Source of the DNA: Fomes fomentarius
Lineage: Eukaryota > Basidiomycota > Agaricomycetes > Polyporales > Polyporaceae
Reading direction: 5' to 3'
NCBI GenBank assembly: GCA_022606135.1
Contig: JABYQN010000011.1
Span: 868,001 to 932,000, forward strand
DNA length: 64,000 nt
The position numbers and the translations under genes were made by a program. Shown here one piece after another: positions 1 to 12,760 of this stretch. The notes below the pieces were generated by a model. It did no database searches, was not told where the DNA came from, and saw only the letters and a program-made list of their open reading frames with translations. The number at the start of each line of letters is the position of its first letter. Positions within the stretch are counted from its first letter, which is position 1.

Positions 1-607
1 CTCGCGCTCTTATACGTCAACAAGAAGGTGCGCACAGATTCCTTGACTATATGCGCCTTCCAAGGATCTCCCCGCTAAACGTTACCACCCAGATCGGTGA
101 ATGGCGCGTCATCTTCGTCTATATCCTCATCGTACTCGCGTACGTCTTTCCTCTCTTCATCCCTACCCTTCCAACGCGCGTTCCCAACTGTTATCTCCTC
201 TCCAGCTTAGAGCTCGTCGTCTGGCTCGTCCCCGACTTGCTCTCCTCTGCGATTTGTGTCTCATTCGTTGGCTTCTTCCTTGGGCCCATGTTCCCCATCG
301 TCATGAACCACGCCGGCACGATCCTCCCGCCCGAGCTCATCACCGGCAGCATCAGCTGGATCGCGAGTTTCGGTGCTGCTGGTTCTGCTGCGTTCCCCTT
401 CATCACGGGAGCGATTGCGAGCGGGACCAGCATTGGGAGCTTGCAGCCTTTGTGAGTGCAGAATCCGTGTAACCTCACGAGTTGAGAAGGGCGGGAGCGG
501 CCGAAATTCTGACAGATTGCGTGGACTACCATAGGTTGATCGCGATGTTGGGCCTCCTGCTACTCATCTGGACGTTCGTCCCTCGCCGAAGGAACTTACT
601 GAAGTGA
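1..607 (+). CDS. MFS permease, 3' end only (5' part outside window)
   Basis: C-terminal part of a major facilitator superfamily permease, expected to be a 12-TM plasma- or organelle-membrane transporter of unknown substrate. The visible exons are about 1-27, an exon starting with IGEWRVIFVYILIVLA, a long exon from the LELVVWLVPDLL helix to SIGSLQPL, and a last short exon ending VPRRRNLLK at the TGA 605-607. The long exon carries the hydrophobic segments VSFVGFFLGPMFPIVMNHAG and ISWIASFGAAGSAAFPFITG. Exon boundaries and sequence match the complete paralogue starting at 1470 almost residue for residue, so this is a tandem copy on the same strand. The N-terminal half lies outside the window. Substrate cannot be inferred. 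Confidence 0.85.
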
Positions 608-1347
608 TCGTATGGCAAAGATCATGGGTTTTCGTTTCCTCTAGACTCGGGTTGTCTAGGTGAGCATGTCCAGCCTTTCATGACTATCCATGTTGATTCA
701 TTTGTAGGTAACAGGTGTAGATGGTTTTTTGTGATCTAGATGAGACAATGACGAACACACGACCACTCGACATTTCTCACTGCCCACTTCCCAACTGACT
801 AATTAGATGGCCTATCCGCGGACACCTGATTCGCCGACGACGCCCAATTGCGTGTACAAGATTTTCAAGATACCGCTTAGCAGCAGATCGCATTTGATCA
901 CCTAACCCGAAGTTCGCTCGATAGCCAACGGTGCCTTGTTCAGCTCTCGGAAAGCTTATCAACACCACGAAGAACGCCTAGGCTCGAACAATGTGAATCA
1001 CACGTGCTAAAGTAGTTCGAGCTTGTACATATTCTAGCATCAATCGCGGAAATTCTGTTCTTCCGCCGGCGAGCACGACCTATGCTCAAATTTGTACGAG
1101 ACAGCGCGCAAGAACAGCACATGGTGCGCGAAGGCGCGACGGTCCGAGGAATCCCTCGGAAGCATGTTGCACTCGTGAGTATTTATTGCCCCACGTATCT
1201 TAGAAGCTTGAGTTGTACATAATCGCACTAGATTTACGACCCGCTCGCCCGAACATACCGTCACGCGTTTTGTCAAACCGGACTCATGCATTTGTCGGAA
1301 GTCCTGCAGGTCTCCGTCCGTCCGGAAACTCGGGTGGCCTACCCGCA

Positions 1348-1353
1348 TATATA
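1348..1353 (+). promoter_or_regulatory. Possible TATA box of the MFS gene at 1470
   Basis: The sequence TATATA lies about 117 bp upstream of the ATG at 1470. This is a plausible core-promoter position for a fungal gene, but such short motifs occur by chance and no transcript evidence is available. The rest of 608-1469 holds no recognisable gene. Confidence 0.3.
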
Positions 1354-1469
1354 GCCGCAGCCGGGGGCTTTCAGAAAAATTTGTCTCGCCTTCGTTCTGG
1401 CTGTCTTCAACCCTACGGTCTGCTACGACCATCCGACTGATCTCTTCCAGGGCGTAGACCAAGGACAAG

Positions 1470-3592
1470 ATGGGCTTCAAACTCGGTCGCTCGGCCTCTC
1501 TGGACGTAGAAGAAACCAGCAATGGCGAGAAGACGCCAGTATCGAACCTGTCCTCAGGCAGAACGTCCCCAACGCTCAACTTGAACTTCGAGGACGGGAT
1601 CGACTCTGCTGGAAAAACGAAGGAGACAACGTTGCCTGAGCTTCCGACGCTGGAGAGCGCGTCGCTCATCACGCCGGGGATGAAGCGGAAGGCATGGTTC
1701 CAGTTTACGACCCTCTGTCTATCGATATACGTCTCCGGGTGGAACGATGGGGCGCTGGGTCCTATGCTGCCCCGTCTACAAGCTGTGTACGATGTGTGTG
1801 CTTTTGATGTTGTCACTTATTCCCATTGTTGACGTTAATCATAGGTAGGGTACGCAGTAGTGTCCCTCATCTTCATCATCAGCTGCTTGGTGAGGTCAAT
1901 ATGCATCTACACGTAGAGACGCAACGCTAAGTGACCCATCATATAGGGATCGATTGTCGGGTCATGTACATTCATGTATCTCACCGACCGGTTCGGTTTC
2001 GGGAAGGTGAGCTTCCTCTCTACTCATCCGGCTCGCTGCTGCTCACTCAGCCCGAACTCTCTAGGTAGTCGTCGGTGGTCAGTTCTTCTATTCGTTTACA
2101 CTCGAGCGAGAGACTCGGTCCGATTCTATTTGCGCTACACAGCATCCGTTTCCCTTATGGCAGCATACGCCCTAGAAGCGGCTGCGGTACCCTTCCCCGC
2201 CTTCGTCTTCGCCTATTTCTTCAACGGCTTCGGCACGGCTTTCCTCGTGCGTTATTCAGTTGTTGTCGTTTCCTAGTCACTATTCTGACTGAGTGGACAT
2301 GCCGACTCGGACTCGGCATCGGACAGAACGCGGGCTCGAACGCGTTCCTTGCAAGCAGGAGTGCCGGGAAGGCGTCGTCGAAAATGGGGTTCATGCACGC
2401 TATCTATGGTATATCTTTCTCTCCGACTCCATTGCATAGTTTGCTAAGCTTGGGTGCCTGTACGTCAGGCATGGGTGCGATGTGCGCTCCGCTCATAGCG
2501 ACGCAGTTTGCGAACATTCCGCGATGGTCCTTCGTCTTTCTCACTCATCTCGGCATTACCGTCGTCAACACGATTCTTCAGATCGCCGTCTTCCGGTTTA
2601 AGACGCAGGAAGGTCGGTATCTCGGCAGGTGCTAAGGGCTAAAGCATGCGCTTACTCCTCCTTCCCAGAATGTTTCCTTGAGATCGGCCAACCGCGTCTG
2701 GAGAAGAAGGCCGAGGGCTGGCTGGCGCGGTACAAGAAGGTCTTCCGTATCCCCGCGGTCCACCTTATGGCGCTGTTCGCGTTCATTTACGTTGGACATG
2801 AGGTCACTGTCGGAAGTACGTATTAGTGGAATTGACCCGGCCAACTATACTGAGTAGCTATAATGTTAGGTTGGATTGTGACCTACATCATCAAGAATAG
2901 GCAGGGAGGGCCCAGCTCTGGCTATATCTCGTCAGGCTTCTTCGGAGGTACGCTCCGCTATCTCCGATGCTTGCTTCTCTCGAATATTAATGCGAATGTT
3001 GCAGGACTGATGCTCGGACGAGTCTCGCTCTTGTGGTTCAACAAACTAGTAAGTTGATACCATGGCGCGTGCATTTTCATCCTTGACCTGGACATCTGAC
3101 AGATCGGCGAACGGCGCGTCGTGTACGTCTACATTCTTGCCGTTGTTGCGTAAGTTTATGTCAGTCTCTGCCCTCTGGCGCACGCTCATCCAATTGCCCA
3201 TACTTATAGACTAGAGCTTGTCATCTGGTTTGCGCCTAACCTGTTGGCGGGCGCAATCTCCGTCTCGTTCGTCGGCTTCTTCCTCGGGCCGATGTACCCC
3301 ATCCTCATGAACCACGCTGGTCGTATTCTTCCTCACGAGCTCATGTCGGGAGCGATTGGTTGGACTGCCAGCTGGGGCGCCGCTGGTGCTGCCATCTTCC
3401 CGTTCATCACCGGTGCTATTGCGTCGAAGGCTGGGATCGGGAGCCTACAGCCCGTGTAAGCACAACTCTCCGCTCTGCCATGGGCTGATAGTCACGACAT
3501 GACCTGACAACGACGCGTTGTCTAGGTTGATCACGCTGATGGCAATACTATTCATCGTATGGGCCTGCGTACCTAACTCTCGGATGCAGTAA
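1470..3592 (+). CDS. MFS permease (complete, multi-exon)
   Basis: Major facilitator superfamily permease, predicted multi-pass transporter of unknown substrate. The start ATG opens a hydrophilic N-terminus (MGFKLGRSASLDVEET), then TM1 with the signature LSIYVSGWNDGALGPMLPRL. Further exons give VVSLIFIISCL, FMYLTDRFGFGK (an MFS motif-A-like loop), LEAAAVPFPAFVFAYFFNGFG, a GWIVTYIIKNRQGGPSSGYI segment and the C-terminal VSFVGFFLGPMYPILMNHAG and GAAGAAIFPFITG helices, ending VPNSRMQ at the TAA 3590-3592. I can join about a dozen exons across consensus GT..AG introns of 50-90 nt without any stop or frameshift. It is a tandem paralogue of the fragment at 1-607, and more distant paralogues lie at 31080 and 38798. 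Such proteins are often annotated simply as MFS general substrate or Bsc6-like transporters. Confidence 0.85.
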
Positions 3593-6500
3593 GCATCGAG
3601 TAGGAGGAGCTGGCGGCTGCCTCGCACAAAACCAAAACATAGATGGTAGGTCTGCAATCCTCATGCGACTGCAGATGGTGATGATCGTGAACCTGATACA
3701 CGCTCGTTCAGCCCAACATCCCACGGCTCTCACGACTTTATGATCGCATTGAAAGCGCATGACACTTGCACAACACATAGATGAGACGCACGCGTATAGA
3801 GTTTACTTGTACTGATCGATGTAGACGACTTCTTGCACTTGTGACATAGACAACCTCACGCACTTGTAATATATCTACAGATCATCTTCGTTGGCACTGG
3901 GATGGCAGGCGGGTGGGGTTACGGGATTTCTTTGCGCAATCATGGCAGGACTGAGGAGCACTGTTAGATTTGCAGGCAACATTGGCAAAGTGTTCGAGAG
4001 CAAGCGCCCGTAGTAAGTGCCAGTGGCGTCGTCCATCACTGCATCTCCCGATCCACGATTGACGATCAATGAAGCTTCCAGACCGCCGTCACGCGATTCC
4101 CTACCAAACGCCTCAGTATGGTCTAGCGCCCCCATCTGGCCAGACCGAGCCAATCTGTGCACAATCACAACCCTCAAACCCTCGTGGCAAAATTGCGCCC
4201 AGCAAATCACCAGTAATGTCTCCGCCTTGCCGGAGTCCAAGAGGGCAAATCCAGGCACAGTCGGTTAACTCACTCCAACCATCAATGAGGGGAAAAGGTA
4301 TGTACATATCACAGTGATGCTGAACGGCAACTTGCAGGTGGGTCTGAAGCTTCCCTTGTTGGCATGTTATTCAACACCAACGGAAGCATCGAAAACTTAA
4401 TAGAGGGCAACGCAAGTTGAACATCATGCCAATGAATCGCGTCTTCTAACCTGACTCTGGTCCCCATGAGGATCTACAACTTCAACGCCGGCCACACTGT
4501 GGCATCAGCCCTCCTCCCGATCCGCGGGCTCACTGGAGAAAATCTGTTGGTATGGCGACATGATTGCAATATAAGTATGTGTATCGGCCATCCATCCATA
4601 TCTCTGACTATCTCACCTCACAGTTCGCTTCGACGTTCGAGAGCGGCGGAGTCAGCATCCAACGTCCGCCCCAGGTTTCCATCACTAATATGCAGCACAG
4701 CGACGCGCCCTCACTGCTGACGCATTGACATACTGACGTCTTGGCAGTCGGATAATAAATCTCGTTCTCTCAATCTCAATTGCGCAACGTGGAGCTGGAG
4801 ACAGTAGTTCGACCACCGATTTCGATACTGCGAAGCTGTTCACCACAATAACGAAGTCGATGTGGCCCTCCCCTCTGAAATCTACACAGTGCACACTTTC
4901 GCAGACAGACATCAGGCACAACCGCGCAAGGTGGACGCGGACGCGCCTTCAACGCCGACGAGGGAGGGAGATCGGGGCCGTAGAGGCTCCAAGGCGGCAG
5001 CGGGTATTACTACCTGTCTGCCAAGTGCTCACGCAATCCTGCCACAACCTCAGGCCTCAGGCCTCGCCGCTCAAGCTTCGAATCCAATTCGTATAACTAT
5101 AACTCATAAGATAAATACATAAGTATCATGGATCTTTCTTTCCCGTTTATCAAGGGCTCGGAGAAACACTTACATGCATCACGTATTTGTGCGCAGCATT
5201 ATTACGGGACTGGCCGTAATGATTGCTGCTACCCAGCACGCGCGCGCAACGCTGTCAAACGTACCACTGGCATCCGGGGGAGCCGCTCTTGTAAGTTCCC
5301 AGTAGATTCCCGGTAGCGAGAGACGCTCCAGAGTCCAGCCTAATCGACAGCCCGGGCCCATCTGGACGGCGAGGGATATGCATGGCGCTTTTGAACTCCC
5401 GGCGTCTTGCCTAAAAAGCTTGGACAGCGAGCTTGAATGACCCTGCCGGCGAAAGTGCGAAAGTGACAGTTTACTTACGTGCACGCACGATGATGTGCGG
5501 AAGTCGCCGTGCGACCGTGCGTGACGGCCGCTGTCGACGGAACACTGTTCAGCCTTCCCCACCCCCCATCCCCAATGCCATCCGGTGGCACGGTCATCAC
5601 CGTGTTTGCTTGGGCGCCGGAGCGCAGTGCCATCGGCCAAAGTTGTGTGCACGCATTCAAGAACGCGCCTCCGACGGAGTGGCACCAGGTTCGGGTCTCC
5701 ACCCCACTGGCGCGATCATCCATGATCATGATGACAGTGCCGGGCGCCGGGGTATCAATCTGCCGAGTGGTTGAAGACTCGGAGCTGGATTGGGAACTCG
5801 AAGCCGTACCACTTTGCGCGGCCCGGTCGTTCGACTCAGCACGGCGCTCTTATCCAAGGTCACGTCTGGGTAGTTGAATACGGTCTGGGCGTTGCGTAGT
5901 ACTAGGCAGTAGTAGTGCACAGTGTTGCCAGTTCGGAGGCTGGGGAGGGATGATGCAGTCCTCGAATAATTCAGCAAAATGGAAGACTCGGAGGTGCTTG
6001 CAGGGAAGACGCATACCATAATAGCCTGAGACAGCTCGGATATCATCTGTATATGTCAGAATGTGGAACTTCCTGTGGCAGTACTAGTGGCACTGGTGTC
6101 CGTATGCGCCGCGTGGGCCGAGTCCGACAGTACATCAATGACTGACTCAAAAGAGGAACAGAGCAAGGGAGGCGGACTCGGACTCTAGTAGTATAAGCAC
6201 CAGATGGCGAGTCGCGACAGTGGTGAACGACCAGCTTGAACCAATCACATACTAGGGTAACAGGTATCTATTATTCCCGGGGTATAGCCTACTTATTCTT
6301 CTACCCCTCCCCCAAGTTCAAGTTGCCAGTAGTAAGTACCTTCTATCCCAGAGACGAGAGACGAAACAGGATGGTGTGCAAGTACTATGTATGTGTGTAT
6401 GCGAGCATATGCTATATATGTCCAAGAGGGGCCGAAAAGAGCGACAAAGGATCTATGATCAACGATAGTGGGGTTCTAAACGATGGACGATGGAGGAGCG

Positions 6501-7100
6501 AACTATGCCACAGCGTGTTGTGAACAATTCGCAGGTCACAGACAAGAGCGGAAAGAACATAATGAAAGATCTCATGAGCACAACCATTCCGGCATCCACA
6601 CACGGCAGAGAAGAGAGGAAAACCAAGCGCACTTTGTTTATACACAGCAATGGCAGCAGCCAACAGCACTGAGCAGCAGTAGCAATATACACGATGATAT
6701 GACGACGACGAGCGAGCGGAATTGATGCAATGAACGGACGAGGGCTTGCTTCTCTTTTGGGTCCCGGGGGCGCCAGGGCGGATGAAAGGAAAAAACGCGG
6801 GCGCATGGCGTAGAGGAGACGAGCGGGAGGCACGGGGAAGGGAGAACCGAGGAAGGGAGCGCGCGTCCCAGCTACGGTGACGGTCGGGTATGGCGTACAA
6901 GGGCGAGCGCTGGGTAAGGTATGGTCGAACAAGCACTGTAAGATAAAGCACTGCGCGAACTTAAAAGGCTGTAGTAACGGAGCAAGCAGAAAAGCAAGCC
7001 ATGTGTGCAACACCGCTGCGTCCCTTCTATATGCATATGCACCTCCTTGCGCCGCTCCAGCGAGGCGCGAGGTGCCGTCCCGTTAGGAACGAATGTATGC
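3593..7100. other. Gene-poor stretch of 3.5 kb
   Basis: No gene could be supported here. The longest open frames (minus strand 3875-4258 and 5179-5685, and overlapping minus frames at 6412-7013) overlap others on the opposite strand, lack recognisable domains and lack a convincing chain of splice sites. The right-hand part (about 6400-7100) is probably the 3' UTR or downstream flank of the minus-strand membrane-protein gene ending at 7101. Confidence 0.5.
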
Positions 7101-8782
7101 TTAATACGCCCCGCTGTATGGTGGCCGCTTGAACTCGGCGGAGATCTCTGCATCGCCGGCCTCGGGATCGGGAAGATGAGTCTTCTGGGGATCCTCAGAG
7201 TTGTAGTCAGATAGGTGGTCTTCATCTGCGACAGTGAAGGTCTGCATCTGTAAGTCAGGGAGCATACAATCAGTTTCCGTTGTGCTCTTTGTGAAGGCAG
7301 TATGCATGCCTGGACGTGAACACCAGCAGGGCCCTTGACCGTGCCGTTATGGGTCATCGGAACAGTTGCTCGGCTGCCGATGGGAGCTGCGCGGAAGCTT
7401 GCCCCGGTGCTCGAGCTGATCGAGAGTTGAGTGTTAGCGTCGGACTTGAATCGTGGGTACGCGGAGGAGAGGACGTACAAGACCTCGGGGCCCTTCTGCG
7501 AGAAGTTGGTAAGACGACGCACTGCGCGGCAGGCGACAATCTACACAGAAGCCGTCAGAACAGACACAAAATAGAGCATCTGGAACAAGACATACAGTGG
7601 AGAAGATCGCGGCAGGAACGTTGAAGATGACGCTCATGATCGCGTTAAGATTCAGCAGGATGAAAACAACAGCGAGCAGGTTCGAGAAGAACCTATATGC
7701 ACGTACATACATTGAGCGACCGCAGAAAATCAAGGGAGTAGAAGGCATGCACTCACGCAATGAAGAAGTACACGAGACCATCTTTGAAGAGGAGGGTCAT
7801 GAGCTGCGAGCGTCCGCCCTTAACGCCTATGACGAGCTTGTACATGCTGAGCAACAGGATGACAAGGTCGAAGCACATCGAGTAGATGAAGGTAGCAGCG
7901 AGGATGGTATTGTTCGTGGTCGTCACCAAGCATCCCGCGGTAGGGTCCCACACTGCCTTGACAAGTACACCTGGAAAGGGTAAATACACAGACAGAGACA
8001 TTGGACGACGACCGTACCTTGCAAAATAAGCGACCAGTGTCCGAGGATAACGACGATGATTGGGGCAACAATGCGCTTGTCATGTGACCAGAGAGCGATA
8101 CTGCGCAACATATCAATATCTTCGGGGATAAGATAGGAAGAAGGGACATACGTCCGAATCGACAGGTTGATGCTAGCCAAGCCGGATGCCGACTGACCGA
8201 GGATCTGGTTGAAGGTATATAGGGCCTGACAGTCGATCTCGCTGGACCAACGCAAGGATGTGAGCATGTGCAAGTGGGGAGAGAAATACGGCTGGCGGGA
8301 CTGACGTCGTCACGTTCAGGGCGATCAGACTATGGGAGACCATGTTAGATACCAGAGATGGTAATGCAGACGCCGAAGAGACTCACATGCCGATCATAGT
8401 GAACAGAAGACAATATCTGTTCAGGAAGTAGAAGATCTAGATGATACATGAGCGAATTAATACAAGGGGAGGAAGAAAGCAAACGGGGGACTGACGGCGG
8501 GGTAGTGGAAGCGCTTCTTGCCGGTGAGAAAGGCCCACTCAAAGTCCAGGGAGGTGACCCATTCCCAGCTGGCGAACGGGGAAGGTCAAGACGTGTCGCG
8601 ATAGGGAAAGAATAGGCGGAGAAGAGACTCACAAGTACAGGCCGGCAAGTGCATGCATGAACTTGACGAAGACGGCTAAGAAGGAGGCAAGGACGATGAG
8701 GACTGAGAGGTCGAAGGCGAGCGGGTAAGAGGGACGCACAGGAATCGAGCAGAAGCTCTTGGGGAGACTGCCATTCGACCAT
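7101..8782 (-). CDS. Multi-span membrane protein, uncharacterised fungal family (copy A)
   Basis: Uncharacterised polytopic membrane protein, closely related to the gene at 21024-22805. It starts MVEWQSPQELLLDS at 8782. Exons then give FVKFMHALAGLYF, WEWVTSLDFEWAFLTGKKRF, IFYFLNRYCLLFTMIGI, IDCQALYTFNQILGQ, SGLASINLSIRT, IIVVILGHWSLILQ, NTILAATFIYSMCFDLVILL, LLAVVFILLNLNAIMSVIFNVPA and IVACRAVRRLTNFS, so about seven hydrophobic spans. A hydrophilic tail ends EFKRPPYSGAY at 7103-7101. All exons join in frame across short introns. The intron before MQTFTVADEDHL appears to begin with GC (CAG|gcatgc), where the paralogue has a normal GT. I believe this family is widespread in Agaricomycetes, but I know no function for it. 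Confidence 0.8.
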
Positions 8783-9931
8783 GGTGAGCGTAGGGAAATG
8801 AGGAGAGGGAGGTGAGGCGACCCGGGGAGAGAAGGAGGGACACTGGGGCCCATGGCTGGCGGACGGGGGATATTAAGTGGAGGAGGGTGCAGACTCGAAT
8901 TAGCCAAAGACCGACCGAGAGTGCGGGCCACGACTGTTGCTCGCATCTTCCTGGCATCTCCCCACGAAGCACGTCTAGAGAAGGATCAGAATCGTCCGTC
9001 CCACGCCCACGCTCCTGTGCGCTCAACACCGCTGGCCACTCGCGATATGCGCTGTCTGGGCTCCCCCCACTACCCGATTCGGCCGCTCCTTTCATCCTCC
9101 AAAAACGCGCGAGCGACGCGGCTCGCCAAGCTTAGAGGCCCCCCACAGTTTGCCCCCTGCAACGGCAGCGCAGTGATCCCAATTAACACATCCGCCGGTC
9201 CCGCATTGCGTGCTCTGGGCGACGGGCGGATCAGCAAACCCACAGCTTTGAAGGATAACGTTGAGGACTGACTGGCAAGTACAAGGCACGGGCCGGCGAC
9301 TTTAGTCCATATTCATGCAGGGCGTTTGTGCTTGTTGGGGTCACTCCCCCGGTAAGTAGCTCGGCGATGCCCACCCCCGATGCAGGAATCGAGATTCCCG
9401 CGGTACGGGCGATTTCATTTTCCTTTAATTTGCGTTTACAGCACGCTTATTGGAGGCTTATCGGCAAACAAGGGGCATATTAACGGAGATATGGGCGCCT
9501 GAGAGGGGAAGCGACACCCTTCACAGAAGGGCGAGGCAGAGCGTGGCCAGACTGAGGTCGACTGAGGTTCTCCCCGCGCGCGGACGTAGGGAGAGGTAGT
9601 ACGTGAGACCATGGCCCGCCACCGTCTCGCCAACCGCGCCGTAGCCAGCGATGCATGGCTGCTTCTCCGATCCGCCGTAATGCCCGCGTCTCAGCCGTCC
9701 GCCCGACGGCTAATAGCCTACCTCAGCCCCAAGCCCCCCTTCTCGCCCTCACATCTCTTTCCTACTACTTTCGTTCATCACGCTCGGTCTCTGTTATCTC
9801 TCCGTCTGAACATACACTCGCTTGCTCCGACCCGCGTACACCCCTTTCTGGATCCCCCTTCCTTATCTTATATCCTCTCACTTGTTCCAAACCCCACCAC
9901 CAGCGACGCCTCCGTCTAGTCTCCGACCAGC
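8783..9931. other. Intergenic, divergent promoter region between membrane-protein gene and P450
   Basis: This 1.15-kb stretch separates two divergently transcribed genes, so it should carry both promoters. It has pyrimidine-rich runs before the P450 ATG (about 9700-9930), typical of fungal upstream regions. No coding feature could be supported. Confidence 0.5.
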
Positions 9932-12760
9932 ATGGCAGCCCACCTGCTCTCCTCCCCCTCCGCCTTCGTCCTTTCCATTGCCGCTCTCCTCTATCTTCTT
10001 CGCTGGCTCTCAGACCGGAAGCGCTACGACCTCTCCCGCATTCCCCGCGCTGTAAGTCCAAGCAAGCCGTTTACATACAGGCGTCCGATCGCCCACTCGC
10101 ACCACGCGGTCTTGACTGCATATCTTGCTTCTTTTTCTGCCTCTGCCCCATTGCCTCTTTTCTGACTTCTTCTCGCTTCTCTAGCCCCGCGAGATCGCGC
10201 ACTGGCTCTGGGGCCACGAGCTCCTCACCTTCGAGGGCGAAGCGACCGAAACGTACACAAAGTGGGCAGCCAAATGCGGCCCCTTCTTCCGCGTCAAGGG
10301 CGCGCTCTTCCACCCCGACATTGTAAGTCCCCTTCGCGCCCGACGCATCTTCCGCCCGCATCAACTCCCTACTCTACTCCCAGAGGCGGACGGGAGTTGG
10401 TGTGCGCAGTACATCGTCTTCGTCTTCTCCGACCGCTCACTCACCCATCTTCGTCCGCGCTCCTTTTTTCTTTCCAACAGATTGTGGCAGCCGACCACGG
10501 AGCCGTGCAGCACATCTTCCAGAACGTCGATGATTACGGTCAGTACGCGCCCCGACTCGGACTTCTATTCATCAGACTGTTTAGGCAGCGGCAGCGGCGT
10601 GCTTGCCATTGGACCTGCCGGGTGCAGAGTTTGGACAGACTCTTGCTTCTCCAATTCTCGAGCGCTCCTGCCTTGTCGCCCCCGAAGGGACACGGACTAC
10701 TGGTGGCCCGGCCACTCGCAATGATGCCGTTGAGACTCCGTGGCCCATCTGCATTACGCGCATCATGGGGCACACCGTCAATCGAACAGTATGCATTATG
10801 TCCGCATTTTGACAGATCTTCACTATTCTTCCGCCGTGACATCTTCCCCCGCATCCTCGAATGACGCTGACGCTGACGCACACAATTTTTGGCCACACAG
10901 TCAAGTCGCCCGCATTCCGTCCCCCCGTTGCCAACGTCCTGGGCAAGGGCCTCGTGTGGGCCGAGGGCGACGACCACAAGGCGCAGCGCCGCATCATTGC
11001 CCCCGCCTTCTCGTAAGTACTCGTCTTACCCGTCTACGACTAGACCCTAGCCGCACGCGGCACACAGGGTAGCCGTTACGTTGTGCGCGCCACCACGTGC
11101 CCCGCACTTTCCTAGCAGCGAGCTTCGTTCTTCGCTTGTCGCAGCGACGCGGCTCCCGCTCTGCACCGTAACTGAGAGAACTCCCACCGTGTGCAGCTTC
11201 GTCGGGAGAATTACCCTCCGGCGTGCATGCCGCCCCGGGGCCATTTCACAGCTTAAATCCTCTATTCAGAGCGATGAGAGATGGCAGGGAGACTGAATGC
11301 AAGGCACCGCTGAAAGATTTCCAGTCGTCGATGTCATGCTCACTTCTCTTTCCACGCTCAGGTCGGAGGCCATCAAGGGCATGGCCGACGATATTTCAGA
11401 GTGCTCGGAAAAGGCAAGTTTCTTCCCTAATTTGGGTACCTGCGAAGCGCTGACGGACTTTGCTCTCCGTGCGCATGGCGCTTGCTGTTGTTTGGGTGCG
11501 GCGTATGCAGCTTGAGAGCAGGCTGACAAACCACATCCTCTCTGCGGGCGGCGCGGCGACCGTGAACATCATCGAGTACGCCTCCACGTGCACGTAAGTC
11601 CCTCTCGTCATTCACTGCATGGTCCTGAGACTGACGCGCCGCCGGCTTGAACGCACAACAGTCTCGACATCATCGGCCGCGTCGCGTTCGGACACGACTT
11701 CAAGGCGGGGCAGAGTACGGAAGCGAAGGAGATGCACGCCTCCTGGCTCGGGCACGTCAACACCGGCCTCACCTTCAGCGGCTTCGTCGCGATGCTCGTC
11801 ATGCGGGCCCTTCCCTTCGTCACGCTCCTCCTCACCAAGCTCCCAGTCGAGGCCATTCGCGCGGGCGGCCGCATCCGCGAGATCACCACGAAGCTTTCGA
11901 TGCGCCTGCTTGAGAGCGGGACCGTGAACGAGAAGGGGCGGGATATCATGAGCATCCTCGTCAAGGCAGAGAAGGACGCCGGGAAGAATGGCGTCAAGGG
12001 ACGGGGGCTGACATCGCAGCAGATCGTCGACAACGTAAGCCAATTTGAACCGCCGATCTGTGATCACTGTATGATATTGACGGGACGTGACATGCAACAG
12101 GTCAACACGTTCATCATGGTCGGCCACGAGACGACCGCAGGCTCGCTCAGCTTCACGCTCCTCGAGCTCGCACGGCGCCCAGACATCCAACAGCGCCTCC
12201 GCGAAGAAATCAGGCAGGTCGGCCGCGACCTGAGCTACGACGACATCCAGCGGCTCCAGTTCCTCGACGCCGTCGTCAAAGAGGGCCTCCGGCTGCACCC
12301 CGCCTCGCCGCAGACAGAGCGCGTTGCGCTCCGCGACGACGTCATCCCGCTCAGCAAGCCCATCGTCACGCCTTCCGGCGAGACCCTCTCGTCCGTGCGC
12401 GTGCGCGCCGGCCAGGTCTTCCACATCCCGTTCACGACCATGCACGTCAACCCGGCGGTCTGGGGCCCCACCGCCGCCGAGTTCGACCCCGCGCGCTGGC
12501 TCACGCCCGGCGGCGTGCCGTCCCCCGCGGAGCTGCCGCACGGATGGAGCGGGCTCGTCACGTTCTGCGACGGCCCGCGGAACTGCATCGGGTACCGCCT
12601 CGCGGTGTTCGAGTTCAAGGTCATCCTCGCGACGCTCGTGCGCAGCTTGGAGTTCCACGAGACGACGGCGGTCGTGCACGGCAAGATCTCGCCGACGCTC
12701 CAGCCCGTCGTCGATGGGAAGGGCGGCTTGCTGCCCCTGCACGTCACGCTCGCCCAGTGA
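9932..12760 (+). CDS. Cytochrome P450 monooxygenase
   Basis: Class II (ER-anchored) fungal cytochrome P450, about 531 aa from eight exons: 9932-10051, 10185-10322, 10481-10538, 10901-11012, 11362-11413, 11511-11593, 11662-12034 and 12101-12760. The N-terminus has a membrane anchor (FVLSIAALLYLLRWL). The C-helix region reads GLVWAEGDDHKAQRRIIAPAF. The I-helix is VGHETTAGSLSF (GHETT at 12122-12136), the K-helix ExxR is VKEGLRLHP, the meander has EFDPARW, and the heme-binding loop is FCDGPRNCIG (12563-12592) with the ligand Cys. It ends LPLHVTLAQ. Introns 3 and 4 are unusually long (362 and 349 bp), and intron 5 starts with GC (AAG|gcaagt). A P450 redox partner is not in the window, and the substrate and CYP family cannot be assigned by eye. 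No biosynthetic core gene lies beside it. Confidence 0.92.

Noticed and set aside
3875..4258. 127-codon minus-strand frame
   Set aside because: It overlaps plus-strand frames of similar length and shows no recognisable domain, promoter or splice context.
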